From contig NZ_JAEEMU010000036.1 of the NCBI RefSeq assembly GCF_016283395.1, positions 62,001-126,000 on the forward strand: DNA of 64,000 nucleotides, written 5' to 3'. The notes beneath the pieces are model-generated. The model saw only the letters and a list, made by a program, of their open reading frames with translations, did no database searches and had not been told where the DNA came from. Each line of letters begins with the position of its first letter. Position 1 is the stretch's first letter. This DNA is from Ruminococcus sp. GTDB lineage: Bacteria > Bacillota_A > Clostridia > Oscillospirales > Ruminococcaceae. The translations under genes and the position numbers were made by a program. Below are positions 52,278 to 61,614 of the stretch, piece after piece.

Positions 52278-52308
52278 AAAGCAGTCTGTAGAGATACAGG
52301 CTGCTTTT
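52278..52308 (+). terminator. Intrinsic terminator of the secreted-protein gene
   Basis: AAAGCAGTCTGTA pairs with TACAGGCTGCTTT across GAGA (one mismatch), then TTTTC. Confidence 0.8.
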
Positions 52309-52315
52309 CATATTT

Positions 52316-52397
52316 ATGATATCACGTTTTTTGACTGTGTGTCAATGCAACTTACACCTTTGAAAATGCATCTTACCGCACGAAAAAAGCAACTTAC
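52316..52397 (-). promoter_or_regulatory. Triple LytTR-like direct repeat and antisense promoter
   Basis: Minus strand: GTAAGTTGC (plus 52397-52389), GTAAGATGC (52376-52368), GTAAGTTGC (52355-52347), each 21 bp apart; then one base, TTGACA (52345-52340), an 18-bp spacer and TATCAT (52321-52316). The element is the same as at 48839-48899, with one extra half-site. The predicted RNA starts near 52309 and runs leftwards through the 3' end of the secreted-protein gene at 50958; no gene starts downstream on that strand. Confidence 0.65.
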
Positions 52398-52403
52398 TTT
52401 TAA

Positions 52404-52436
52404 TAAAAAAAGGACGGCAATTGCCGTCCTTTTTTG
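52404..52436 (-). terminator. Terminator of the papain-like protease gene
   Basis: AAGGACGGCAATTGCCGTCCTT is a perfect palindrome flanked by A and T runs; it works on both strands and faces the protease gene ending at 52459. Confidence 0.9.
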
Positions 52437-52458
52437 TGAACCCACCTATTCTATCGCC

Positions 52459-55400
52459 TTAGAAAAGGCTGTTGATGATATCGAGCCAGTATATGAGACT
52501 GTTGATAAAGTAATTCAGTATCATATCGCATACGGAAGTGGTTTTTGTCTGTACAAAGTCAACGTATTCACCGTTCTCGGTGTGACCTGTTCCGTCCATA
52601 GGGTCGACAGTGTATGTTTCAACGAATTCTCCTGCATCTTCATCGCGGATAGAGACGCAGACATTTCCGTTAAAATCTGATCCTGCAAATGCTCTGTAAT
52701 TGCCCTCACCGTTTTTCTTGATGAAATCATTCAAAACCATTTCTTCGAGCTGATCGTATGAATAGAACTTTACACTGTTCTTTTCAGTATTTTTGATATA
52801 AGTCAGCTTTAATGTATGACCGCAGCCGTCATCATCTGCCCATGAAAGCATTATGCCGCCTTCTGCTTCTTCGGCAGTGAAGAATACCTTTCCGCCATTG
52901 ATATATGCAATACCATAGCCGTCGGCAAAACGGTAGCTGAACTCTAAGTCTGTTCCGAACTTTGCGTCATAGTATACAGCTGTATCATTGTTTCCGCTGA
53001 ACCAGAAATAACCGTCAGAACCCGTACCGCTCAGGTCGTCACATCTCCAGAGACCTTTTGCGAAGTGTTCCGACTCTATCATAACAGGGTTATACAGATC
53101 AATTATATCACCGTTTTCGTCAGTACATTCGCCTGTCAGGCGGTCAATGCGATAGAAAGGTATTACAGACATCTGATCGAGATAGTACGGCTTGTCAACG
53201 TAATGAAGTATAACATATCTGCCGTCTGTGATCTCCATATCTATGTATTTATTTCGCTTGCAGGTCATTGCTTCGTAATAATCGGAAACGAGCTGCATTA
53301 TCTTGTCGTTGCTGAGGTAATTAAAGGTCTCGGGAGTTGCGTCGGAGATGTATTCAAGCTCGGTCGTCATGTTGTGGATATCCTTCGTAACTGCCCTGTC
53401 CTCCCAGATAGTAACGAGTTTCTTTTCAGTATAGCCGTAGTCATAAGTGATCTGTAACTGATCTTTTACAAGGCTGAACTGTGCAGGGCGTTTTTTATCT
53501 GAATACGGATCAATAACAGTGCAGTCCTTTCCGTTGGCATCGAAATAGATGTAGTACAAAAAGCCTGACTGATTGGAGACGCTCCATATACCCTGCCTGA
53601 AAGAAGTTACACCTGTATCCTGCGGAACGTTTTCAAGGTCGATCAGATTATTGTTATCATCAATACAGAGCAGTCCTCCGTTATATGAATGATAGTTTAT
53701 TTCTTTTCCGTTTTCGAGCTTCACATTAACGATAACTTCATATCGCTCGTATGAAGCTTTAACAGATATGGGTTCTTTTCCTGTTGCTTTTGTTATGTAT
53801 TTCTTGGCGAATTCGCAAAGCTGGGGATTTGAGTAAAAAGGTGCTTTTTCTTCGCCTTCGTACCATAAGTCTAATGTATCTGTTTCCTTGTCGTCCCAGA
53901 TTATAGATGCAGTATAATGGTTTGAAGTTACCATGCCCTTGCGGACAGAGCCTTCACTTGTGACAGTGAGTTCGTTATCTGCCATTGTGTAAGAAAAGTC
54001 GGTTCTTTTGCCTGTTATTCTGTCGATACAATAGCCTGTCCTGCCGTCCTCATTGAAATAGTACCATGCGGCTGCATTTCTGAGCACCCATGTACCGTTT
54101 GTGAATGAGTCTGCACATTCTCTTTTTACGTTGAATGTATATTCAGTTGGTTTAAGACCTTCCTGCTGTGCAGTAAGTTTTATTGAGAACGGATATGCTC
54201 CGCACTTATATGTACGCTCTTCATAAGAACCTGTAACATTTTCGCCGTCAGTAAGTGTACCTGTCATAGTGGGGAGCAGAGTGAGCTCATCTGCTTCAGC
54301 AGGGATAATGATATCTGCTCCATTGTCGATATCCACATAGAATTTATCTGATCCTGAGATAGCGAGCATATTGATTATCTCAGCGTGTTTTTCGGAATAG
54401 TGCTTTGAGAAAACAATGTCCTCATCGCCCTCTGCATATGCGGAGATAGTCATATCCTTCTGAAAACTAACGGGCGCAGTATAGAGCTGATAATCTCCGT
54501 TATCTACAGAATAATAAATATCCTTGCCGTCAGCACAGCTGAGTGATATCTCAGTTCCGGGGGCAAGTGCATCGCTGTATGTTGAGAAATGCACAGCACC
54601 CTCATCACAGGTCATAGCTCTGAGACAAAGATTGCCTGTGAGATATTCGGAATCATAGTCATAGCTTTCATACAGATCGGTCCAGTTCTGTCCGTCTGAG
54701 CTGAAAAAGCTTTGATTATCGCCAAATGTTTTCATTATCCTCTCTTCATTTACAAGCATAGATGAATTAGTGAGGTTATTGTTAAAATCGGAATTACATA
54801 AAGGTTCTCCGTGGTTATTGTTCGAGAATTCACAGGCAATATGATATCCCTGAGCACCGTTTATCTTTGCAACAACGGCAAATGTCTCACCTTCGCTGAT
54901 ATGAACAGGCTCGTCAAGTGTTATGGTCTGATAACCTATGTGGTCAAGTGTTCCTGTTGTGGCAGTATGAGCTTCGCCCGATGTAGGCACATCAGCATCT
55001 GTAACGCCTGTATAAACAGTTATTTCGTATTCATCATCAGGCACACAGCAGTTCAGCATAACATCTGTTATGAAGCCGTTTTCTTCTGCTGTATACTCAT
55101 TTGAGATATATGTACAGGTATCGCCGTCCTCGGATATACCGAACTGACCGCTTATACCGCAGTCGTCGTATGAATACAGATGATCGTGCATCTCGGCTCT
55201 TTCTTCTTCAAAGAACTGCATCTCATCAATAGAGTTATCATAGTAGGATACCCAGTAAAAGCCGTTATCGCCTCTGTCAACGCCCCAGCTGTTTTTTACC
55301 AGCCATGCACCGTTCTTTCCCGGGGAAGTATTAAAGTTGTCGGCAGAATAATCGTCATCATAGCCAACGATTATAACAGCATGGTCAGAACCGTAGTTTG

Positions 55401-56166
55401 ATTCGTTATAGATCGCGGAGTTGAAATAGTTATATGATTCGTCCTCGGAAAAATGCATTGAAAGGTATATCGCATGACCTTCACATATCGCACGTTTGAC
55501 TGTATTGAGGTTTGCATAGAAAAGATCAGAGCCTGTTATCCTTTCATAGGTCGTATGATCGTAAAAATCAATGCAATGAGCATCTGTCACATGAAGCTCT
55601 GACTGCTTCTGCAATTCCTTTCTGGAAAGGTCAGATGTGTATTCCTCATCGTATGGCGCAACAGCTTCGGAAACCGCACCTATCCAGTTTGTTAGCAGAC
55701 CAAGAGCATCTCCTGCATTTGCTCCGCTGCCGAATTCGATGGAACCGTCACCGTATTCTTCAGATACCATATATGTTCCGAGATAGCGTTCCGAAAGATC
55801 TATATGCGGATCTTCTGCCATTCTGTCAGTTTCGAGACTGCCGAGCATAGCGTGTGCCCAGCAGGTACCGTAACCGCCCTGATTTTTTACAGATGAGACA
55901 AGTCCCTTTGTACGCAGGTCGAATTTCGACGGAAGTTCATAATCATCGTTTTCTGCCTCTGTTGACACAGCGATATCAGCCTGTATCGAAGTAGGGGAAG
56001 GGTGCAGGTGCTTAACTTCTGTATCCTCATTTGCTTCTTCCGTTATCTCAGCAGTATCGGATACTTCGTTTTCCGTATTTTCTTCAGCAGCAAAAGCAGC
56101 ACATGGTGTGTATGGAAGTGTCATTACAAGACCTGACAGAAGTGCGATAGTTTTCTTCATTTTCAT
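52459..56166 (-). CDS. Secreted papain-like (C1) cysteine protease, multidomain
   Basis: A 1235-residue secreted protein. Signal peptide (about 1-27), an acidic propeptide-like stretch (28-75), then a C1A peptidase (about 78-320) with the oxyanion Gln in VKNQGGYGTCWAHA, catalytic C102, H262 in SDHAVIIVGYDDD and N292 in KNSWG; all are intact. Next comes a lectin-like beta domain (about 330-520; ITDVMLNCCVPDD, ETFAVVAKI) and a chitobiase-C-like strand pair (IYYSVDNGDYQLYTAPV). Three or more repeats of a WYYFNEDG/LYYIYFDANGKDCT-type module follow (about 700-1160). The last 22 residues are hydrophobic, after EYVDFVQTKTTSVCDMILN. There is no dockerin or LPxTG. It probably cleaves proteins at the cell surface. 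AAGGAG lies 10 nt before the ATG. Confidence 0.88.
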   Translation of the reverse strand: MKMKKTIALLSGLVMTLPYTPCAAFAAEENTENEVSDTAEITEEANEDTEVKHLHPSPTSIQADIAVSTEAENDDYELPSKFDLRTKGLVSSVKNQGGYGTCWAHAMLGSLETDRMAEDPHIDLSERYLGTYMVSEEYGDGSIEFGSGANAGDALGLLTNWIGAVSEAVAPYDEEYTSDLSRKELQKQSELHVTDAHCIDFYDHTTYERITGSDLFYANLNTVKRAICEGHAIYLSMHFSEDESYNYFNSAIYNESNYGSDHAVIIVGYDDDYSADNFNTSPGKNGAWLVKNSWGVDRGDNGFYWVSYYDNSIDEMQFFEEERAEMHDHLYSYDDCGISGQFGISEDGDTCTYISNEYTAEENGFITDVMLNCCVPDDEYEITVYTGVTDADVPTSGEAHTATTGTLDHIGYQTITLDEPVHISEGETFAVVAKINGAQGYHIACEFSNNNHGEPLCNSDFNNNLTNSSMLVNEERIMKTFGDNQSFFSSDGQNWTDLYESYDYDSEYLTGNLCLRAMTCDEGAVHFSTYSDALAPGTEISLSCADGKDIYYSVDNGDYQLYTAPVSFQKDMTISAYAEGDEDIVFSKHYSEKHAEIINMLAISGSDKFYVDIDNGADIIIPAEADELTLLPTMTGTLTDGENVTGSYEERTYKCGAYPFSIKLTAQQEGLKPTEYTFNVKRECADSFTNGTWVLRNAAAWYYFNEDGRTGYCIDRITGKRTDFSYTMADNELTVTSEGSVRKGMVTSNHYTASIIWDDKETDTLDLWYEGEEKAPFYSNPQLCEFAKKYITKATGKEPISVKASYERYEVIVNVKLENGKEINYHSYNGGLLCIDDNNNLIDLENVPQDTGVTSFRQGIWSVSNQSGFLYYIYFDANGKDCTVIDPYSDKKRPAQFSLVKDQLQITYDYGYTEKKLVTIWEDRAVTKDIHNMTTELEYISDATPETFNYLSNDKIMQLVSDYYEAMTCKRNKYIDMEITDGRYVILHYVDKPYYLDQMSVIPFYRIDRLTGECTDENGDIIDLYNPVMIESEHFAKGLWRCDDLSGTGSDGYFWFSGNNDTAVYYDAKFGTDLEFSYRFADGYGIAYINGGKVFFTAEEAEGGIMLSWADDDGCGHTLKLTYIKNTEKNSVKFYSYDQLEEMVLNDFIKKNGEGNYRAFAGSDFNGNVCVSIRDEDAGEFVETYTVDPMDGTGHTENGEYVDFVQTKTTSVCDMILNYFINSLIYWLDIINSLF

Positions 56167-56378
56167 ACTTAATATTCTCCTTCAAATTTATTCTGCAATA
56201 ATTAGTTATTATAAAGTGGATAATTGCATATTAGATCGATCGTACATATAATACAATCGTAGCAAAAAGATGAAATGTTACATATTTGAGAAAAATTTTT
56301 TCATCAATTTTTTTTGATACGCAAATGATCCCGATATTCAGCGGATATTCCAATAAAAAATTTTTAGGTAAAACAAAA

Positions 56379-56397
56379 GCTCGGGCATTGCCCGAGC
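56379..56397 (-). terminator. Hairpin terminator after the kinase gene
   Basis: GCTCGGGCA and TGCCCGAGC with a one-base centre. A-rich sequence on the plus side gives a T-rich tail on the minus strand. It is the only feature I see in the gap 56167-56462, apart from AT-rich upstream sequence of the protease gene. Confidence 0.75.
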
Positions 56398-56462
56398 GAA
56401 TAAATGATATTTTTTTACTGTTATAGTGCCTGCGCATAACGTTCATGAAGTGCAGTGACAGC

Positions 56463-57908
56463 TTACTTGGTAAGATGCAGTGATATCCTGAATAAGCTTC
56501 CTTTTCCTTTTTCGGATTCAGCTTCGCACTTGCCGTTATGGAGAGTAACTGTCTGCTTTACGATAGCCAGACCGAGTCCTGAAACGCCCTTGCCCTGACG
56601 CTGACGCTTTGTGTAGTATTTATCCCATATGCGTTCAAGCTCTTCGGGAGCAATACCCTTGCCGTGATCGGCGATCTCGATAACAGCATCATCGTCTGCG
56701 ATCTTCAGAGCAACTCCTACCCATTTATCCTCACCTGCGTGACGGACGGCATTGTCCATAAGGTTATATACAGCTCTTTGCAGGCGTGAGACATTTCCGC
56801 GGATATGTACATTCTCAGCGATATTCCGCTCAAAGACATATCCGTTCTTTGAATGTAGATTTTCAAAGCTGTCGGTGACTGAATCCACGATCTCGCTGAG
56901 GTCAGCATCGGTCATTGCAAGTTGTGTATCGGTCATCTGCAATTCGGAATACTCCAGTATCTCGTTAACGAGAGCCGTAAGCCTGTCTGTCTCCTCAACT
57001 ATTACAGCTACGTCCTCTGCGCATTGCTTTTCGTCCTCACGGGAGATATCCCTTATCATTTCAGCGTAACCCTTTATCATAGTGAGGGGAGTACGCAGAT
57101 CGTGTGAGACATTTGCAAGGAGTTCATTCTGGAACTCCTGCGATCTTTTCAGCTTATCCGCTGTTTTGTCGAGAGTATCGTTAAGCTCGTCAAGCTCCGA
57201 ACAGAAGCCCTCGCGGAAAGGAATATCACTGCCTTTGTCGCCAAGCTTATGTGCTTTTTCTGTGAGCTGAGCAACAGGGCGCGAAAAGCTCCTTGACATG
57301 AACCATGCAAGCACAAAGCCAATGACAACAGACAAAAGAGTCACCCATAAAAGCTGTATACGGATTATCCTTGCCGTTGAACCCACTGCGTTAAGTGTCG
57401 TACCGATATAAAGCACAGCTTTTTCATCGCTGCCGCAGAAATCTATATATCTTCCGTAAACATACAGATCATAGGTCTGCAATTCGGCTTTGCCGCTGTC
57501 AGAGGAGATGAGTTTACCCAGAAACTCGCCGTAGTTTTCGGGAAGCTCTCTGTAATGTCCACGTTCACCTTTAAAGTCTGCTTTCATACCGTTGAGTTCA
57601 ATGTCACGGTTTCGGTGCATCTTCTTGTATTCGTCTGAGGAATAAAGTATATTCCCATTAGTGTCCGTCACGAAAACAAGTACCGAGTTATCACGGGAAA
57701 GCTCGTCTATATATTCGGTTATATCGCTTGAATTGCTTTGAGAAGCTATTTTATCGGCAGCCCTGACGGTATTGTTTATGACCATGCTATTGTAGAAACG
57801 CTGCAAGAATACGGTCTGCAAAAGCCACAGGACAGCAAAGATAACGGCAGTGAAGAATATAAAGTAGCCCAGCAGTTTTCGCTGGAAAGTTCTTGTTTTA
57901 GAGCTCAA
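56463..57908 (-). CDS. Sensor histidine kinase
   Basis: A 481-residue membrane kinase starting at a TTG (57908), which fits a GGGGTGGGA ribosome site and overlaps the regulator by 11 nt; a GTG 13 codons earlier is the alternative. Helices lie at about 12-35 and 182-204, flanking a PAS-like extracytoplasmic sensor (LVFVTDTNGNILYS). HAMP follows (about 205-255). H269 in NVSHDLRTPLTMIKGYAEM is the phosphoacceptor. N-box (LMDNAVRHAG), DHGKGI and GVSGLGLAIVKQTV complete the ATP domain. It pairs with the regulator encoded upstream and is of the VanS/PhoR type. Confidence 0.92.
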   Translation of the reverse strand: MSSKTRTFQRKLLGYFIFFTAVIFAVLWLLQTVFLQRFYNSMVINNTVRAADKIASQSNSSDITEYIDELSRDNSVLVFVTDTNGNILYSSDEYKKMHRNRDIELNGMKADFKGERGHYRELPENYGEFLGKLISSDSGKAELQTYDLYVYGRYIDFCGSDEKAVLYIGTTLNAVGSTARIIRIQLLWVTLLSVVIGFVLAWFMSRSFSRPVAQLTEKAHKLGDKGSDIPFREGFCSELDELNDTLDKTADKLKRSQEFQNELLANVSHDLRTPLTMIKGYAEMIRDISREDEKQCAEDVAVIVEETDRLTALVNEILEYSELQMTDTQLAMTDADLSEIVDSVTDSFENLHSKNGYVFERNIAENVHIRGNVSRLQRAVYNLMDNAVRHAGEDKWVGVALKIADDDAVIEIADHGKGIAPEELERIWDKYYTKRQRQGKGVSGLGLAIVKQTVTLHNGKCEAESEKGKGSLFRISLHLTK

Positions 57909-58572
57909 ATTTATATCCCACCCCTCGTATGGTCTTGATACAGTCACGGTACTGACCTAATTTGCTGCGCAGAAGCTTTATCTGCCAGTCAACAGTCCTG
58001 TCAACACCGAAGCTGTCGTATCCCCACACTTCATTCAGTATCCTGTCACGGGAGAGTACAATGCCCTTGTTCCTGACAAGAAGCAAAAGAAGCGAATACT
58101 CCTTCGCAGTAAGATCAGCTTTTTCACCGTCAACTTTAACAGTCATGCCGAAGGTATCTATTACAATGCCGCCGATACTGATATTTCGTGCTTCTTCTTT
58201 TATTTCAGGCTTTTTCTTATGGCTCAGGATGACCTTGATACGTGCCATGAGCTCCATAGGCGAGAAAGGCTTTGTAACGTAATCGTCCACACCTACCTCA
58301 AAGCCGAAGAGCTTATCGAACTCAGTACCTCTTGCAGAAAGCATGATAACAGGGATATCCTTGAATTCCTTTATCTTCTTGCAGGCGGTAAAACCGTCGG
58401 TATCAGGCATCATAACGTCCATTACAATAAGGTCGAAATCTTCATTATGACAGGCTTCGATAGCCTGCCTTCCGTCAGAAACGGTTATTACATCGTAGCC
58501 CTCGCGCTGAGCGTAACGGCTTATGAGTGTAACTATATTAGGCTCATCATCGGCAATAAGTATCTTCGGCAT
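57898..58572 (-). CDS. OmpR-family response regulator
   Basis: A 224-residue regulator with receiver acidic pocket D8-D9-E10, phosphoacceptor D52 in LIVMDVMMPD and K101 in TKPFS. The winged-helix domain (about 128-222) ends TIRGVGYKFEL. GGAGGTG precedes the ATG. It is followed by its kinase gene with an overlap of 11 nt. Target genes are unknown; the neighbouring beta-helix lipoprotein gene is separated by a terminator. Confidence 0.94.
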   Translation of the reverse strand: MPKILIADDEPNIVTLISRYAQREGYDVITVSDGRQAIEACHNEDFDLIVMDVMMPDTDGFTACKKIKEFKDIPVIMLSARGTEFDKLFGFEVGVDDYVTKPFSPMELMARIKVILSHKKKPEIKEEARNISIGGIVIDTFGMTVKVDGEKADLTAKEYSLLLLLVRNKGIVLSRDRILNEVWGYDSFGVDRTVDWQIKLLRSKLGQYRDCIKTIRGVGYKFEL

Positions 58573-58611
58573 AGCGCACCTCCGCAGTATTATTGTTAAT
58601 ATTATACACGA

Positions 58612-58647
58612 AAAATGCTCCTTTGTAAATAACGCAGGAGCATTTTT
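58612..58647 (-). terminator. Terminator of the beta-helix lipoprotein gene
   Basis: AAATGCTCCT and AGGAGCATTT arms with an A/T-rich flank on both sides, between 58573 and 58752; probably works on the minus strand. Confidence 0.8.
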
Positions 58648-58752
58648 GCTTAGTTGTTATGCCTGCCGCCATAACCTATTTCATCAAGTTGTCTTGCAGT
58701 TCGGAAATACTTTTTTGGCAATGCTGCTTCAGTTTGTATTTGGTGATAGTTT

Positions 58753-60003
58753 TCAGAATCTGCCGCCTCTGCCTCCGCCGAAGCCGTTCATATTGCCGCC
58801 CATGTCACCGTCAATTCCGCCGTGCATACCGCCGCCCATCATGCTCTGAGGTATCTCGGACACTTCTTCGCCGTTGATGATTATGGTTCCGCCGTTGAAT
58901 TCGGCTGTTTTGTCGTAGTCGAATGATGACATCTGAGCCGTTACGTTTATCGTGCCGCCGTTTACGTAGATAGAGCCGTTTGCGTCGATAGCGTCCGTAT
59001 CGCCCTGACCGACTTCAACAGTGATGTAGCCGCCGTTTATTTCGATAGCAGTTTCGTATGCAGTTGTATTTGCGGAAGCGTTTATGCCGTCATCAGTTGC
59101 ATATATATTTATATCGCCGTCGTTGATGAGTACGTATGTAGCTTCGAGTCCCTCGGAAGCTGTGATATCGAATGTACCGCCGTCTATCTGTAGAAGTGCG
59201 CAAGCCTGAATACCGTCACTCTTGCCGTTGATGCTGAATGTGCCGCCTGATATTGTGATAGTACCCTCAGTTTCGTCATTTTCGCAGTGGAAGCCGTCCT
59301 TGTTTGTGGAGATATCAAATGTACCGTCGCTTACCGAGATAGAGTCGTTTGCTTCAAAAGCGTCAAGGGCAGACTTGACATTGTATGTACCGCCTGTTAT
59401 TTTCATATCGTCCTTTGAAGTGATACCGTTGCCGTAATATGAAGTAACATTAAGTGTACCTGTTCCGTTGAGAACGAGGTCGTCCTTTGAGTATATAACA
59501 GCATCTGTATTTGTTTCGCCGTCAGAGGTGAACTGACCGCTGACTGTAAGTGTATTCTCGCTGTCTGTAGTTGTGATGAAAACCTTATCAGCTGAAACTA
59601 CATATATTGCAGGAAAATCATCGTTTGTAATGCTGACTCCGTCAAGAACGAGCTGTACCTTTGCGTTTTCATCAGCTTCAACTCTTACAGTGCAGTTCTC
59701 GGCAGTTCCGCTTATGGTATATATGCCCTCTTCTGTTATGTCAATGGTCGTATCGTCAGAAACGCTGATGCTCTTTGCTTCGCTTGTATCGGCAGTCTGC
59801 TCAAGCTCACGCTCAGTATAAGTTACTTCCTCGATGTTTGAAAGCTGCTGTGCAGCGGCTGTATCTTTTTCCTCTGATACGATAGCTGTTTTTGTCTTAA
59901 TACCAGATGAAACGCTTGTCTCTGCGTTGTTATTGTTTCCGCAGCCTGTTACTGCTGCTGCGAACATTGCTGCCATAAATGAATACATATATATTTTTTT
60001 CAT
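58753..60003 (-). CDS. Beta-helix carbohydrate-binding lipoprotein (DUF4353 / Cthe_2159 type)
   Basis: A 416-residue lipoprotein; the lipobox VTGC sets the acylated Cys at about residue 21. From about 75 to 370 it is a run of short strand repeats with GGTF/GGTY/GGYI turns (TGGTYNVKSA, SISVSDGTFDIS, TISGGTFSING, EINGGYITVEVG), the right-handed parallel beta-helix pattern of the DUF4353 carbohydrate-binding family. Cthe_2159 of Clostridium thermocellum, a cellulose- and pectin-binding member, is the named relative. The C-terminus is Gly/Met-rich. AAGGAG precedes the ATG. It likely binds plant polysaccharide at the cell surface. Confidence 0.85.
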   Translation of the reverse strand: MKKIYMYSFMAAMFAAAVTGCGNNNNAETSVSSGIKTKTAIVSEEKDTAAAQQLSNIEEVTYTERELEQTADTSEAKSISVSDDTTIDITEEGIYTISGTAENCTVRVEADENAKVQLVLDGVSITNDDFPAIYVVSADKVFITTTDSENTLTVSGQFTSDGETNTDAVIYSKDDLVLNGTGTLNVTSYYGNGITSKDDMKITGGTYNVKSALDAFEANDSISVSDGTFDISTNKDGFHCENDETEGTITISGGTFSINGKSDGIQACALLQIDGGTFDITASEGLEATYVLINDGDINIYATDDGINASANTTAYETAIEINGGYITVEVGQGDTDAIDANGSIYVNGGTINVTAQMSSFDYDKTAEFNGGTIIINGEEVSEIPQSMMGGGMHGGIDGDMGGNMNGFGGGRGGRF

Positions 60004-60162
60004 AATAACTCTCCTTTTTAATACATCGTTGGTGGTTTTTGTTTCTATGTCTGTATTATACAGGAGCAGTTTGTAGGATAAATGGATTTAAAGTGGAATA
60101 TCAGTTGTGTAATGTGGAATTTCGGTCGTGCTTTGTGATAGTTCGGTGAATTAAGGACTCAG

Positions 60163-60194
60163 GATAAAAGAAAACGCCGCACAAGGCGGCGCAG
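60163..60194 (-). terminator. Terminator of the DUF169 gene, copy 1 of a 32-nt repeat
   Basis: The hairpin CGCCGCACAAGGCGGCG, preceded by an A-rich run that is T-rich on the minus strand, lies 6 nt after the DUF169 stop. The identical 32 nt recur at 61215-61246. Confidence 0.8.
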
Positions 60195-60200
60195 CGATAA

Positions 60201-61016
60201 TCAATTCATATTCGGGATCATATAGCTCTTTCCCTCATCAAGTCCCCATGCCTTGAATAAGTTATTATAAAAGACGGGACGAGCGAAATCGTATTCCATA
60301 TTCATCTGGAAGAAGGAATGCTTCATTCCCATAAAGTTAAGTGCATTCAGACCTCTTTCAAATTCTTCCAGCTTGCAGAACGGGACAGATAATATCACAT
60401 CATTTTCATTTGTATTGGCGTTGATATAGTCACCAGGATCAGGAAATGAAACGCGGTATTCTCCTTTGGTAAGAGAAGGGACTATTCCCCATACACATGA
60501 ATCTATTGCGTCAAACTCTGTTTTCATAGCAGTGCCTGTCTGTGTTTTTATTCCCATTATTATAGTACGGAGCTCGGAATTATTACAGTTTATCACCATT
60601 ACATCGGGCTTGAATTCTGCCGTACCGAGAGGTGCGGTAAGTATGCCCTTGTATTTTCCGCTTGGAAGGTGAGGCATTGACTCGATAAACGCAGCAGCTG
60701 CATCGGGATCTTTTATGCCGATAACAGGAAGAAGTTCATTAAATGCAGGAGTGCCTTCTTCTAACTTCACATGACCGTAAGCAATAAGCGGTGCCCAGCA
60801 CCAGTGGTCCTGCTTCTGCATATAAACGGTTTTTCCTTCTCTTCTTGAAAGCGCAAATGCCTGACAAAGCGTCAGATGCTGACCAAGATCGCGCAGGGGA
60901 TAAACGGCGTTTTCGGGGATATCAGCTTCATCACTTATCATTTTAAGTGCAATTGCGTCATAGCGTTGACCGATAGTGTTTTTTAGTAATTCAGAGATAC
61001 GTTTGTTTTGTTCCAT
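60201..61016 (-). CDS. DUF169 family protein
   Basis: A 271-residue cytoplasmic protein. The conserved LCQAFALSRREG, a Cys/Trp segment (DHWCWAPLIAYG), PDVMVINCNNSELRTI and SVPFCKLEEF match DUF169 (COG2043), found in archaea and anaerobic bacteria. The recurring Cys and Trp positions suggest a cofactor or metal site; no activity is established that I know of. AAGGAG precedes the ATG. It is flanked on both sides by an identical 32-nt hairpin sequence. Confidence 0.8.
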   Translation of the reverse strand: MEQNKRISELLKNTIGQRYDAIALKMISDEADIPENAVYPLRDLGQHLTLCQAFALSRREGKTVYMQKQDHWCWAPLIAYGHVKLEEGTPAFNELLPVIGIKDPDAAAAFIESMPHLPSGKYKGILTAPLGTAEFKPDVMVINCNNSELRTIIMGIKTQTGTAMKTEFDAIDSCVWGIVPSLTKGEYRVSFPDPGDYINANTNENDVILSVPFCKLEEFERGLNALNFMGMKHSFFQMNMEYDFARPVFYNNLFKAWGLDEGKSYMIPNMN

Positions 61017-61614
61017 AATAGATCTGCTCCTTCATTGAATTCAAATAATAACGTGATGTTTACAGTTTGTCTATTCATCACTATAAAAAAGGTATAGTTC
61101 AATTATAACCTAATACAGTTCCTATTACAAGAGAAAAACGTGTTATAAGGTGAAAATTCAGCAATAAATGTTTAGAACCCTTACAAAACAGCAATAAATA
61201 CTTATTATAATTCAGATAAAAGAAAACGCCGCACAAGGCGGCGCAGTAAATATCATAAAAATGTAAGCATTATTTATACTTTTCAATAGTGTAAGTTGCA
61301 GAAAAGCATTATCTCCACACGTAAAACTATAGCCGAAGTATTCCGCCTTGAGTTGTGAACTGTTATTGTATCATTTACAGATATGAACATCGTAACACAA
61401 AAAATCAGTTCGTTTTGCAGTAAAACTTACTGAAAAGCAGATTTAAACATATTAATGAATCACGGCATTTGCAGATATATCTGCATTTTTTGTGATTTGG
61501 AATTTTTTTCAAAAAATTTTTGGAAAACTGTAACATTTGATATTGGTGTTCCGAATGTTATTCATGAAAGGTCGATCTTATAGATTTTATGAAAAGAATT
61601 CGGAGGAAATAAAA
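61017..61614. other. Non-coding divergent region
   Basis: About 600 nt between divergent genes. It contains the second copy of the 32-nt hairpin repeat (61215-61246), two near-identical CAGCAATAAATrytTA segments (about 61159-61174 and 61190-61205), and a single GTAAGTTGC at 61291-61299 without a partner at 21 bp. No gene is seen; the GGAGG site of the next gene ends the gap. Confidence 0.5.
61215..61246 (-). repeat. Copy 2 of the 32-nt hairpin repeat
   Basis: Base-for-base identical to 60163-60194. Here it is not behind any gene on the minus strand, but upstream of DUF169. It could be an attenuator in that gene's leader or the relic of a lost gene. Confidence 0.7.

Noticed and set aside
61291..61299. 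Single GTAAGTTGC on the plus strand
   Set aside because: No second half-site at 21 bp and no TTGACA next to it.
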